Positions 19,364 through 28,463 of a DNA stretch of 64,000 bases are shown here, piece after piece. The DNA is taken from contig JABFRP010000002.1 of NCBI GenBank assembly GCA_013141115.1, forward strand, positions 980,647 to 1,044,646. The letters are read 5' to 3'. The position numbers and the translations under genes were made by a program. The notes beneath the pieces were generated by a model. That model worked only from the letters and a program-made list of their open reading frames with translations, was not told the DNA's origin and made no database searches. The stretch comes from Ferruginibacter sp. GTDB taxonomy: Bacteria; Bacteroidota; Bacteroidia; Chitinophagales; Chitinophagaceae. Numbering within the stretch: position 1 is the first letter of the stretch; each line of letters begins with the position of its first letter.

Positions 19364-20236
19364 TTAGTTGCTGTTTTTAATGTTATTCAATTCTGTTTTT
19401 AAATACTGTGTATATACAATTGCACTTTTGCCGCTTAGGTGAATACCATCTGAATAAATAAAATCATTTACTGCCGGCAAGTCAATGTATTTATATTCCT
19501 TGTTAGAAAAATATTGGTGAAAATACTCCCTTGTTTTAATGACAGTAGCTGTGTTCATCAATTGCTCATCAAAAGGAACTTCAAAAAAAACGATCTTGAT
19601 ATTTTGCTTTTTAAAATCTTCAATTAATTTTTTTAAAACATTAAAACGTGCATTAAGTATAGAATCCGGCAGCACATTGATTAATTTTTCTTTTTCCATG
19701 CTCACATTCAAATTATATAATTCCTGGTTCTCTCTTTTTTTCAGTTTCATTTCTTCCATCCTGGCCTTAAGCATATTTTTTAAATACCCCACTACTAAAC
19801 CCACCGGTTGGTTTTGCAGTTGAAAACTTTTAAAAGCTTTATTGGGATAATAAGAAACCGGGCTAAGGCTTGCAGTAACATCTTCCTGTAATTTTTGATT
19901 GCCCACCACATTCATTTCGATAAGAAGACATGCAGGTTTTTTTTGAGTAAGCTTTACTAATTCAAGCCCGTCGTAAGAACTCCATGCATTAAATGCAAGA
20001 TTTACAAATCTTTTTCCCAAAGAATCTGTTACTAATTTTCGGCTGATAGATGAACCAATGATTACAGTATCGTTTGCAATATCTTCAGCAGGAAAATTAT
20101 AAATAAAATTCTGTGCACTGATCAGGTTAGCTGATTTGTCATTCTGGCTGGTATCCCATTGAATATTTGAAAACCTTATGATTGTTTCAAATATCACTAA
20201 TAATATAACTGCTATGAAAATACTTTTCTTTATCAT
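19364..20236 (-). CDS. Membrane-anchored SGNH-like protein, partner of the MBOAT acyltransferase
   Basis: Residues 4-20 form an N-terminal signal anchor. A block-I-like VIIGSSIS (58-65) supplies a candidate Ser, and YSDGIHLSG near the C terminus gives the DxxH pair of SGNH hydrolases. The 290-residue protein is preceded by a 2-bp gap from the MBOAT gene. This pairing mirrors AlgI with AlgJ/AlgX-type systems, where the SGNH partner moves acetyl groups to the glycan in the periplasm. Overall similarity to named families is weak; the call rests on motifs and context. Confidence 0.65.
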   Translation of the reverse strand: MIKKSIFIAVILLVIFETIIRFSNIQWDTSQNDKSANLISAQNFIYNFPAEDIANDTVIIGSSISRKLVTDSLGKRFVNLAFNAWSSYDGLELVKLTQKKPACLLIEMNVVGNQKLQEDVTASLSPVSYYPNKAFKSFQLQNQPVGLVVGYLKNMLKARMEEMKLKKRENQELYNLNVSMEKEKLINVLPDSILNARFNVLKKLIEDFKKQNIKIVFFEVPFDEQLMNTATVIKTREYFHQYFSNKEYKYIDLPAVNDFIYSDGIHLSGKSAIVYTQYLKTELNNIKNSN

Positions 20237-20238
20237 AG

Positions 20239-21663
20239 TTAAAATTGAAAATAAATAAAGGTGCCCGGCGTGCCGCTATTGGTAAAAATTAAAAAAAGCA
20301 TTACCCCATACACTGCATATTCCAGCTTATTAAAGAATGCAGGTTTAGCCTGCCGCTTTAAATAGAAGATGTGATACAAAACAACAGGGAAAGAGTATAG
20401 TAAAATTAAGAACACCGAAATATAATTTGTTACTAATCCTGTATTGGTAAAAAGCGCTTTCATATACATTATTACCTGGTCAAAATTGGGCAGCTTAAAT
20501 AATAACCATGCTAACGAAACCGATAAAAAAACAAACAGAATTTTAAAATAATAAAAAAACGAGTTGGGCTTAATAGCAATTTTAAATTTATCATTAAATA
20601 ATCTTTCTATTGCCAGGGCAAGGCCATGAAATGCACCCCAAACAGCATAGCTCCATGCTGCGCCGTGCCACAAACCACCCAACACCATGGTTATGGTAAG
20701 ATTAATGTAGGTACGTACTTTACCTTTTTTATTTCCGCCGAGTGGGAAATATAAATATTCTTTTAAAAATGTAGAAAGAGAAATATGCCATCTTCTCCAA
20801 AACTCAGAAAATGTAGTGGAAATATATGGGAAGTTAAAGTTTTGCATAAGCCGGTATCCAAAAAGCCCTGCAAGGCCAAGCGCTATTAGTGAGTAGCCTG
20901 CAAAATCAGCAAATATCTGAAACGAATATCCCAATAACATTGATGCCAATGTTAATGTAGAAAGCGTCATAAAACCCGGATAAACTAATGATGAAGTAAA
21001 ATCTTTTAAATTATCTGCTACTACTAATTTTAAAAAATAACCTACCACCAGCATTTTAAAACAATACTCCCAATCAATATCTTTAAAAAATTTATTACTT
21101 ATTTGCGGAATAAAGTCATGTGCTTTTAGTATTGGGCCTGATACTAAATGCGGAAAAAACACAATAAAAAAAAATGAATTGCGAATATGGGTTTTAAATG
21201 ATTTATCTACCAGGTTTTTAAATTTATCGTCTGTGTGTCCTTTATAAGTATCAATTACAAGGCTTATCCCTTCAAACGTAAAAAATGAAATACCAATAGG
21301 CAGGGGTATGGTTAACAGAAAAAATCCAATACCATTATCTGTATTAAAAAAAGTACCTGCTATAAGTGGCGAGTATTTAAAGAAAGCCAGTACAACTAAG
21401 TTGATAACAATACCGGCTGTTGCTAAAAGCATACGATGTTTGGGAGCACCAAAACTTACATAGTAGCTGGTAAGCACATTTACTGCACCAGAAAATGCCA
21501 ACAGAAATAAAAGCTCAGGAGCATAATAGCCATAAAATATTACACTGGACAGTATTAATACAAGCAGTTGTGTATTAGCTTTTTTAAAAAAATTAAACGG
21601 CAAATAATATATTACAAAGGTTAATACAAGTAATATAAAAAATGCAAATGAGGTAAATAACAT
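20239..21663 (-). CDS. MBOAT family O-acyltransferase (AlgI/DltB-like)
   Basis: The 474-residue polytopic membrane protein carries the MBOAT signature around WHGAAWSYAVWG (about residues 331-342), including the invariant His, and an upstream FWRRWHISLSTFLKEYLYFPLGG block typical in content of AlgI proteins (quoted here only as a family marker). It would pass acetyl groups from cytosolic acetyl-CoA across the inner membrane for O-acetylation of the polysaccharide. It is co-transcribed with the SGNH-like gene (2-bp gap). Confidence 0.9.
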   Translation of the reverse strand: MLFTSFAFFILLVLTFVIYYLPFNFFKKANTQLLVLILSSVIFYGYYAPELLFLLAFSGAVNVLTSYYVSFGAPKHRMLLATAGIVINLVVLAFFKYSPLIAGTFFNTDNGIGFFLLTIPLPIGISFFTFEGISLVIDTYKGHTDDKFKNLVDKSFKTHIRNSFFFIVFFPHLVSGPILKAHDFIPQISNKFFKDIDWEYCFKMLVVGYFLKLVVADNLKDFTSSLVYPGFMTLSTLTLASMLLGYSFQIFADFAGYSLIALGLAGLFGYRLMQNFNFPYISTTFSEFWRRWHISLSTFLKEYLYFPLGGNKKGKVRTYINLTITMVLGGLWHGAAWSYAVWGAFHGLALAIERLFNDKFKIAIKPNSFFYYFKILFVFLSVSLAWLLFKLPNFDQVIMYMKALFTNTGLVTNYISVFLILLYSFPVVLYHIFYLKRQAKPAFFNKLEYAVYGVMLFLIFTNSGTPGTFIYFQF

Positions 21664-21721
21664 GGTCTGCTAATGTTTAATTAATACTGTTGGTTTTAAA
21701 TGTTTAAATTATCGATCAGGT

Positions 21722-22132
21722 TTAAAATGCTTTTTTATCTCCTTTAAAAACCTGGTAAACGGTTAAAAATAAAATCTGTATATCCAGCCATAAACTCCAG
21801 TTTTCTAAGTACCACAAGTCTTTATTAATTCTCATTCTTATCTGTTCCGGATTGGTAATTTCTCCTCTGTAACCATTTACTTGTGCCCAGCCGGTAATAC
21901 CGGGTTTTAAAAACTGGCGTACCATGTAATCATCTACCAATTTCGAATAATCAGTAGTATGCTTTAGCATGTGTGGCCTTGGGCCAACCAGGCTCATTTC
22001 GCCTTTAAACACATTTAAAAATTGCGGAAATTCATCAAGGCTGGTTTTTCTGATAAACTTTCCAATTTTAGTTACCCGGGCATCGTTTCTTGTGGCTTGT
22101 TTTAAATCGGCATCTTTATTATTAGATTGCAT
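21722..22132 (-). CDS. C-terminal catalytic fragment of the interrupted sugar transferase
   Basis: A 136-residue reading frame begins at the ATG seven codons after the stop, itself part of the conserved FRSM motif. It holds the catalytic TSLDEFPQF dyad, [11 protein letters not shown] and [10 protein letters not shown]. The frame is intact, so reinitiation at this ATG could make a catalytic piece without its membrane anchor. Confidence 0.55.
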   Translation of the reverse strand: MQSNNKDADLKQATRNDARVTKIGKFIRKTSLDEFPQFLNVFKGEMSLVGPRPHMLKHTTDYSKLVDDYMVRQFLKPGITGWAQVNGYRGEITNPEQIRMRINKDLWYLENWSLWLDIQILFLTVYQVFKGDKKAF

Positions 22133-22150
22133 GCTTCTGAACTTGTAACA

Positions 22151-23116
22151 TTAAAACGGTTTTTTATTTTTTCCGGTACGCAATTGTTTAAAGAATATTG
22201 GCCCTTTAGATTCCAACAATATCAACAACCCTAATAGCGGTATCAGCCATGAAAGAATAAATACAATAACTAAAAAACTTACTACAATATCCAGAACTCT
22301 TTTTTTAATTCTATTTCCCACATCATCCAAAGGATCGCTACGCAGCGATAAAATGGGCAGTTCGCCAAAATATTCTATATGCACATCCCTTGTTATAAAT
22401 ACAGAAAGGTTAGGTACAATTTTAAATTTGATACATTCTTTTTCCGACTGGTACATCAGTTCATAAATGTCGTTATTCTGTTCCGGCGTTATGGTTGAAT
22501 ATATTTCTGCCACATCAAATTCTTTTGCAACATGCAATGCCTTGCTAACGTCAGTTATTATTGGATAATGCGATAACTCGTGTACATTTTTATCATCTTC
22601 AATAAATCCTAATAATTGTGTGTTGATGCCATCTTCTTCAAAATATTTTGCCAGTTTTTTTGCAGTATCGTTGTAACCAAGTATAATTACTTTTTTAATT
22701 AAGTAATGGCTGTTTTTAAAGTACTTTTTTATACCCAGGTACAAAAACCTGTTTCCCATCAGGCCAAGGCCAAAGCCAATCATGCTGGAAATAATAAACC
22801 CCCTTGATATCCTGTACTCTCTTGATAAAAAAAGATAGAACAATACAAAAATGATCCACAGTAAATAAACCTGTGTGGTTCTTTTTGTAAAATGCTCAAA
22901 ATTTAAAATTGTTTTACCGGCATAATTTCTAAGAAAAAAGGAAAGTAATAACCATGAGCCAACGGATATGGTCCAGTATTGAAAGTAAACGCTCCAATAA
23001 TTTACGGGTATACTTTTTGTTAGTACTACTTTACAAAAAAAGTACACCATTGTTATTGCAAACAAATCCAGCACCACAAGGGTCATTTGTAAATATCGTT
23101 CAAACTGCCGGTTCAT
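22151..23116 (-). CDS. N-terminal fragment of the interrupted sugar transferase
   Basis: This is the 321-residue product if translation stops at the in-frame TAA. It retains the N-terminal membrane domain, the CoA-binding_3-like domain and the membrane re-entrant segment of the catalytic domain (KKRVLDIVVSF followed by a hydrophobic stretch). It lacks the Asp-Glu catalytic dyad and the GPRP motif, so alone it should be inactive. Confidence 0.6.
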   Translation of the reverse strand: MNRQFERYLQMTLVVLDLFAITMVYFFCKVVLTKSIPVNYWSVYFQYWTISVGSWLLLSFFLRNYAGKTILNFEHFTKRTTQVYLLWIIFVLFYLFLSREYRISRGFIISSMIGFGLGLMGNRFLYLGIKKYFKNSHYLIKKVIILGYNDTAKKLAKYFEEDGINTQLLGFIEDDKNVHELSHYPIITDVSKALHVAKEFDVAEIYSTITPEQNNDIYELMYQSEKECIKFKIVPNLSVFITRDVHIEYFGELPILSLRSDPLDDVGNRIKKRVLDIVVSFLVIVFILSWLIPLLGLLILLESKGPIFFKQLRTGKNKKPF

Positions 23117-23157
23117 TTTTTACGTTCTTAAAATTTAGTTTTTTTGTTTTAATTAAA

Positions 23158-23943
23158 TTATGCCTTAGAAAGTTTTAATGGCACCAATAATCTTACTCTA
23201 AAAAATTCTTTAACCATTACCCATATAAACAAACTATTGGTGGTTGCATATCTCTTAAATAAGCGGCGTGGTTCCTGAAAAAAACGAAACAGCCATTCCA
23301 GTCCAAAATTTCTCATCCACACGGGTGCTCTTTTTTGCATACCAATTGTAACGGGTAATGCACCACCAACGCCTGTCATTACAGCGTTTACTTTTCCTTT
23401 CATAGTTGCCATCCACTTTTCCTGTTTGGGGCAGCCTAAAAAAACAAAAATAATTGTTGGTGATGTGGCATTTATTTGTGCGGCAATCTCGTTTTCTTCT
23501 ATTGCAGTAAGTGGCCTGAATGGTGGGCTGTACATGCCGGCAACAATTAAACCGGGATAGGCTTGTTTTACGTAAGCGGCTGTTTTATCTAACATTTCCT
23601 GTGTGCCTCCGTAAAAGTAAACAGGTAATTTTTCTTGCTGCATACGCTGCAGCATATCCGGAACAAAATCCATTGCTGCAACTCTATCTTGTTTAATACC
23701 GTATAAAAGACGCAATGCCCATGCTAATGGTTGCCCATCTGGTGTTACTATATCAGCCTTATTAATCAGCTCTCTAAAACTTTCATTTTTATATGCTTCT
23801 ATATACATATGTACATTAGCAAAATACACGGCAGATGATACCCTGTTTCGTGCAAGTTCTGTTATCTCATCAATAAACGAGCTGTATTTTCCGGTAGTAA
23901 CTGAAAAATTAATTATAGATTTTCTTCCAACTTTCTTCAACAC
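23158..23943 (-). CDS. WecG/TagA/CpsF family glycosyltransferase (GT26)
   Basis: The 261-residue protein has the family's VTPDGQPLAWA motif (about 67-77), the FFYGG-like YFYGGT motif and the C-terminal FLGCPKQEKW block, ending in a basic segment that binds membrane. WecG and TagA add ManNAcA or ManNAc to an undecaprenyl-PP-linked sugar as the second step of assembly. Here wecB and wecC supply exactly those donors, and the initiating transferase is the next gene. The start is GTG at 23943 (or TTG one codon on); no ATG is available near the family N terminus. Confidence 0.88.
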   Translation of the reverse strand: MLKKVGRKSIINFSVTTGKYSSFIDEITELARNRVSSAVYFANVHMYIEAYKNESFRELINKADIVTPDGQPLAWALRLLYGIKQDRVAAMDFVPDMLQRMQQEKLPVYFYGGTQEMLDKTAAYVKQAYPGLIVAGMYSPPFRPLTAIEENEIAAQINATSPTIIFVFLGCPKQEKWMATMKGKVNAVMTGVGGALPVTIGMQKRAPVWMRNFGLEWLFRFFQEPRRLFKRYATTNSLFIWVMVKEFFRVRLLVPLKLSKA

Positions 23944-24005
23944 TTTTTTGTCAGGGTTTTATTTAGTGTTTAAATTTTATTTGCTTTCTCTTTTTACTCT
24001 GCTGG

Positions 24006-24032
24006 CAAATGTAGCCTGTTACAGTAAAACAA
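24006..24032 (-). promoter_or_regulatory. Possible internal promoter upstream of the WecG-like gene
   Basis: On the minus strand a perfect -7 box TACATTTG (24013-24006) is preceded, 16 nt further upstream, by TTG (24032-24030). It lies in a 254-bp AT-rich gap, unusually long for this operon, and would give a leader of about 55 nt to the GTG at 23943. Spacing is slightly short for the Bacteroidota consensus. Confidence 0.4.
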
Positions 24033-24197
24033 CATTCAGTTTAGTATAAATAAAATATTATATAAGCCTTTAAATCAACCTAATAAGGCATATAACGTTT
24101 TTTTTATACAAATATTTTAATCTTTAGTCCTTTACCACCTATACAACTTTCCGCTGCTTAATTAAATTCTAAATAAACCATGCATAATACAGGCTTT

Positions 24198-25277
24198 TCA
24201 GGTTGCATCGTACACTTTCTGTAAGCTTATAATATATTTAGCCGGGTCGTAATTTTTAAAAATATAATCAGCAGCATTATTACTTAGTGTTTTAATTAAT
24301 TCTCTTGCTGCTGCAAACCGTTCAATTGCCGCAGCAATTTCTATAGCGGGATTTTCATTTAACAGTATCCCATTGTACCCGGTTTTTATTACATGCTTCA
24401 TTGATCCTACGGGGGTAACCACAGGTACTAAACCAAAAGACATTGCTTCTAGCAATGACATAGGCAAACCTTCAAACAAAGAAGGCAAAAGAAACACATC
24501 ACAGTTTTTAAATAAATTAGTTTTGGTTAAGCCCGATACCACTCCCTTAAATTCAAAGGCACTACCCAGCAACTGAGAAAATTTTTCTACATACTCATTT
24601 TCATCCGGGCCTGCGCCAGCCATATAAAACTTAAAAGCTACCTGTTGGCTTTGTAGTTCTTTTAAAGCCTGATAAATATATTCTATTCCTTTGCTTGTAC
24701 TTATACGCCCTATAAACAAAAGATTAAGCATTGCATCGGTATTATAAATCCGATGAAAAGCTTTGGCCTCATTTAAATCCACACAATTAGGAAGAACATG
24801 TACATTATTCGTTTTGTACTGCTCACTTATTATTTGCTGCTCTGCAGTACTTAACACAATAACAGGACTGCTTGCTGAAAAAACTCTTTTTAAAATAAAT
24901 TTCATCCAGCCTGGGGCTTTTTTATTAGCTAAATAATCGCCCCCATGGATATGAATGATTATTTTTTTTCCAATTAGTTTTGCAAATAATACCAAAGGGG
25001 CATCCCTTAAAATTGACGCTTTGCTCAATGCAAAATTAAAATGTATCAGTGCTATTTTTTTTGAAGCAACAACAAACATCCAGCGGATAGTTGTTTTTAA
25101 CATCCGTAACATCCAGACTAAGTTTCTCTTTTCATCATCTTTTCTTCCTAATTCAAAATGCGTATAAGCAGTATCGCTGTTATTACCGATTATAAAATTG
25201 GTTATAGATGATATACCGCTAACATTTTGTTTTGTGTTTAAGCTTGGTGCTGTTATTAAAATACTATTTCCGCTCAT
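24198..25277 (-). CDS. GT4 family glycosyltransferase
   Basis: The 359-residue GT-B protein has the C-terminal nucleotide-sugar site LLFIGRISTSKGIEY followed by PSLFEGLPMSLLEAM, the E-x7-E motif of GT4 retaining transferases. There is no signal peptide, so it is cytosolic and builds the repeat unit on the lipid carrier. It is 30 bp downstream of another GT4 gene. The sugar specificity is not readable. Confidence 0.88.
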   Translation of the reverse strand: MSGNSILITAPSLNTKQNVSGISSITNFIIGNNSDTAYTHFELGRKDDEKRNLVWMLRMLKTTIRWMFVVASKKIALIHFNFALSKASILRDAPLVLFAKLIGKKIIIHIHGGDYLANKKAPGWMKFILKRVFSASSPVIVLSTAEQQIISEQYKTNNVHVLPNCVDLNEAKAFHRIYNTDAMLNLLFIGRISTSKGIEYIYQALKELQSQQVAFKFYMAGAGPDENEYVEKFSQLLGSAFEFKGVVSGLTKTNLFKNCDVFLLPSLFEGLPMSLLEAMSFGLVPVVTPVGSMKHVIKTGYNGILLNENPAIEIAAAIERFAAARELIKTLSNNAADYIFKNYDPAKYIISLQKVYDAT

Positions 25278-25307
25278 TCAAAATCTTTTTTATGCTATAC
25301 CTCTTTA

Positions 25308-26483
25308 TTATACTTGGTGAAAGATGGATAATAATTTCATACCTACAGCGTCGGAATCAAAAAATTTTTCTGCTGTTTTCCTGGCTTCTTTACCTAAAGC
25401 TTGTCTTTTCTCTGGATGTTCAATAAGTATTAATAAGGCATCTACTATTTCTTCAACCGAGTCTGGATTTACTACCATTGCATTTATATCATTAAACAAA
25501 TAGTTAGGCACATCCCCCACATTGGTTGCAATTACTGCTTTACCCGATGCTAAAAATTCGCCCAGCTTAAAAGGAAAACCTGCATTGGCAAATTTTGAGT
25601 TAACCCTCGTCATGCAAAAAATATCACATTCATTCAGCAGGGTATAATAATCATTTGTATTTAAAAAGCCCTTGTAAATAATTTTATCCTTATTTGTGGC
25701 ATTTTCTATTTGGGCATTAATGCGGTCCATATCCAACTTATGGCCCATGCCGGTAAAAATAAGTTCCGCATCAGAATGTATTAAACTTACTTCGTCAAAA
25801 GCTTTTATCAGGTATTCCAACCCATCTTTCTGGCCAAACGATCCGCCGTAAAATATCTGTATCTTATCTTTTTGTTTTACTATACCGTTTTTTTTAAAAT
25901 ATTTTAAGTTAACAGTAATAGGAATTAAATAAGCCGGGATTTTATTTTTAGTAACCTTTTGCACCAGCTTATATAAATGTTCCGAAATACCGATCATTCC
26001 GTTTGCAAAATGCCTGCTGTAATTAAAAAGAAACACAGAAGTTTTTATACGGAGTTTATTTATAAAACCAACATGAGCCTGAAAGCTATTGTCTTCTATA
26101 ACATCAAATATTACTTTGTAGCCAAGTAGTTTTGCAAATAAGATGAACCATATATTCTTAATATCGGGATAATTGTAGTTGTATAGTATATTCTTATATC
26201 CCCATTTTTTACTTTTTTTTATAAAAGATAATCCTCCAAAAATAAAACCAAATACTGAAAAAATATTTTTAAGCCTGAAACCTATTACTTTAAAATTGAT
26301 ATTATTAAGTGTGCCGGCTTTACCTATGGGCTCTTTATTATCTTTTTGATAAATAAGATTACTTACGCTGATCAATTTTTTTTCAACCAGAGGTTCTATC
26401 AAATTTCTTACCCTCATCGAACTGGCCATTCCATCAAAACACGAAACACCCATCACCAATATGTTACATTCAGGAGCATTCAT
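25308..26483 (-). CDS. GT4 family glycosyltransferase
   Basis: This GT-B fold protein of about 391 residues has IFYGGSFGQKDGLEYL in the donor domain and FKLGEFLASGKAVIATNVGDV near the C terminus, matching GT4 donor-site blocks in content. I chose the ATG at 26483. A TTG at 26510 would add nine residues and overlap the upstream acetyltransferase gene, whereas the ATG leaves a tight 2-bp junction. It is part of the repeat-unit assembly set. Confidence 0.85.
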   Translation of the reverse strand: MNAPECNILVMGVSCFDGMASSMRVRNLIEPLVEKKLISVSNLIYQKDNKEPIGKAGTLNNINFKVIGFRLKNIFSVFGFIFGGLSFIKKSKKWGYKNILYNYNYPDIKNIWFILFAKLLGYKVIFDVIEDNSFQAHVGFINKLRIKTSVFLFNYSRHFANGMIGISEHLYKLVQKVTKNKIPAYLIPITVNLKYFKKNGIVKQKDKIQIFYGGSFGQKDGLEYLIKAFDEVSLIHSDAELIFTGMGHKLDMDRINAQIENATNKDKIIYKGFLNTNDYYTLLNECDIFCMTRVNSKFANAGFPFKLGEFLASGKAVIATNVGDVPNYLFNDINAMVVNPDSVEEIVDALLILIEHPEKRQALGKEARKTAEKFFDSDAVGMKLLSIFHQV

Positions 26484-26485
26484 AA

Positions 26486-27070
26486 TTACAATTTTGCTAT
26501 TTCCCTGCAAGGGTTGCCGGCAGCTATTACATTTGCCGGAATATTTTTTGTTACTAAACTATTGGCGCCAATTACAGTGTTTTCACCAATTTCTACACCC
26601 TTTAAAACCACCACATTTATACCCAGCCACACATTGTTGCCAATAACTACCGGTTTTGCCGGGCCCACTCTCGGATCATCGGAATGCCAGTCTGAATCTG
26701 TAATTAAAGTATTAGCACCACAACGTACGTTGTTACCAATTTTAATTGAAGTAAATGCACCAATTACGGTACCACTAAATCCACAGTTATTACCTACCTC
26801 CAAATAAGCTTCTTCAGTAAGTGTTGAAACCAAGCATGGCCTGTCAATACCAATAAGGTTAGAGTTGGGCCGTGACAGAAATTCGCAATTATCACCAATC
26901 TTTATGGTGGATTTTGGATATCTCTTAAAATAACATTTACCATCAAATTTTGTATTGCTACCCAACTTTACACCCCACCACATTGCATGCAGCATATTTC
27001 TTTTACCAAAAAGAAAATGCATCTTTCTGAAAAGAACATCCGAAGTATGTGACAAATTCCTGAATTTCAT
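26486..27070 (-). CDS. Left-handed beta-helix (hexapeptide) O-acetyltransferase, WcaF/Maa-like
   Basis: The 194-residue protein has hexapeptide repeats from about 75 to the end (IGNNVRCGANTLI, IGNNVWLGINVVVLKG, IGENTVIGANSLVTK) and the SDWHSDDPR segment holding the catalytic His. It probably transfers acetyl from acetyl-CoA to a sugar in the cytosol, separate from the periplasmic MBOAT system. It sits between two glycosyltransferase genes in the same operon. Confidence 0.88.
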   Translation of the reverse strand: MKFRNLSHTSDVLFRKMHFLFGKRNMLHAMWWGVKLGSNTKFDGKCYFKRYPKSTIKIGDNCEFLSRPNSNLIGIDRPCLVSTLTEEAYLEVGNNCGFSGTVIGAFTSIKIGNNVRCGANTLITDSDWHSDDPRVGPAKPVVIGNNVWLGINVVVLKGVEIGENTVIGANSLVTKNIPANVIAAGNPCREIAKL

Positions 27071-27152
27071 TTTTAATTACAAACAGATCAAATATTAAAA
27101 AGTGCTTTTATAACGCTTTTGTATTAAATTTATTTTAAGGGATAAACTAATC

Positions 27153-28463
27153 TTAGCTAAGAATAAAGCTTTTACGAAAGTTTTCTCTTACTATTACCGC
27201 ATCTTCTCTTTCAATAGCAATTTTTTGCGCTTTTTCCGCCAGGCTTCGTCTCAACTCCACATTAGCAATCAAATTATTGATGGCTTCCGTTAAAGCTGCG
27301 GTATTATTTTCAGTAACCACATAAGCCCATTGTTCCTTAACTGCGTATTTTGTAAGGCCTGTCCGCTCATCACCATACACTAAAATTGGTGTTCCGGAAA
27401 TCATGTATTCGCTAACTTTAGTTGGAAAGGAATATTTTAAAAACTGTACACTTTTGGCATCAAAATCCTGCGGAAGCAACAACAGATCCACACCCGAAAA
27501 TTTTTGAGGCAATGCTGAATAAGCGATTGGTTTCATCCATTTTACATTTTCGTTTAGCTGCACCAGCTTGTTTAGTGCCTCTACATCTCCGGTTTGAATT
27601 TCAAATACAATATCCTTATTGGTTTTTGCAATATCATTTACAGCATTGGCTATATCGGTAATGGAACTTTCTATACCAAAGCCAATACGGCCTGCATATA
27701 ATATGGTAAATTTATCTTTAATGGTATACTCTTTAGGCGTTGCAGGTTTCCAGTAATTAATATCTATCGGGTTATGAAAGGGGATAAGATCCTTTCCATA
27801 ACGCAGTTTGTACTCATCTCCCATAGCATCACTGATGCTCATTAAAATGGCAGATTTATCCATTAATTTTCTAAACTCTTTATCAATTACCTTTTGCCAG
27901 TAGCTGTAAAAAATGCCGGGCTTGTTTATTGTAAGCGGCCAATCATCCATTATGTGTATTGCAATGGGTTTTTTAGTTTGTTCATGCACATCATCTACAA
28001 ACTTTATCAGCTCCAGCGATGCTAATTGGGTGTAGATAATATCAGGTTCATATTCTTTTACCCATGCTGCAAATTCAGGCGTTATTTTTAGTTTATAAAA
28101 AACATTGTACAATCCAAAAAAATGTAGCAATGCGGTTAAAGCCTGATATATGATTTTATACTTTCCGCTTTGTACTTTCTGTTCTTCTTTTACCGCTTCA
28201 TTGCTATTATTGCCAACAGGTAATATGCCACACTTTATTGGGGGTAAAATAATATTAAGCGGAAATGGATGTAGCTTACTGTTATATCCCAATTGATAAT
28301 ACGTATCGCAAACCGAAGTGTCTAAATCACTATAAAGATTGGTATTGGATGCAACAACCAACCTGTTTTTTGGCCACCCGGTAAATAAATTTGAAATGGT
28401 TACACCGCCACCGCTTTTTTTATTAAACGACTGGCCAATAATTAATATTTTAGGAAAGTTCAT
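27153..28463 (-). CDS. GT4-like glycosyltransferase
   Basis: The 436-residue protein starts with a glycine-rich segment (ILIIGQSFNKKSGGGVTI) typical of GT-B N-terminal domains and has ILYAGRIGFG and a C-terminal FPTKVSEYMISGTPILVYG donor-binding block. It overlaps the upstream Wzy-like gene by 14 bp, suggesting coupled translation. The specificity is unknown. Confidence 0.8.
   Translation of the reverse strand: MNFPKILIIGQSFNKKSGGGVTISNLFTGWPKNRLVVASNTNLYSDLDTSVCDTYYQLGYNSKLHPFPLNIILPPIKCGILPVGNNSNEAVKEEQKVQSGKYKIIYQALTALLHFFGLYNVFYKLKITPEFAAWVKEYEPDIIYTQLASLELIKFVDDVHEQTKKPIAIHIMDDWPLTINKPGIFYSYWQKVIDKEFRKLMDKSAILMSISDAMGDEYKLRYGKDLIPFHNPIDINYWKPATPKEYTIKDKFTILYAGRIGFGIESSITDIANAVNDIAKTNKDIVFEIQTGDVEALNKLVQLNENVKWMKPIAYSALPQKFSGVDLLLLPQDFDAKSVQFLKYSFPTKVSEYMISGTPILVYGDERTGLTKYAVKEQWAYVVTENNTAALTEAINNLIANVELRRSLAEKAQKIAIEREDAVIVRENFRKSFILS

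Larger units (their letters stand above)
21722..23116 (-). pseudogene. Initiating sugar-phosphate transferase (WcaJ/WbaP-type) interrupted by an in-frame TAA
   Basis: The upstream part (22151-23116, 321 residues) has four to five transmembrane segments, a Rossmann-like CoA-binding_3 domain and the start of the bacterial sugar transferase domain up to RTGKNKKPF. A TAA at 22153-22151 then interrupts it. The same frame continues as [34 protein letters not shown] and [11 protein letters not shown] to a natural end at 21722. No indel is needed: one codon in the conserved KPF-x-CYKFRSM motif is a stop. The enzyme family moves a sugar phosphate onto undecaprenyl phosphate, the first step of Wzx/Wzy synthesis. 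It may be a pseudogene, a readthrough or reinitiation case, or a base error. Confidence 0.8.

Noticed and set aside
22120..22160. Frameshift in the sugar transferase
   Set aside because: Both halves are in the same frame; the break is a single stop codon, not an insertion or deletion.
26484..26510. Nine-codon N-terminal extension of the GT4 gene from a TTG
   Set aside because: It overlaps the upstream gene, and the ATG at 26483 gives a tight junction.
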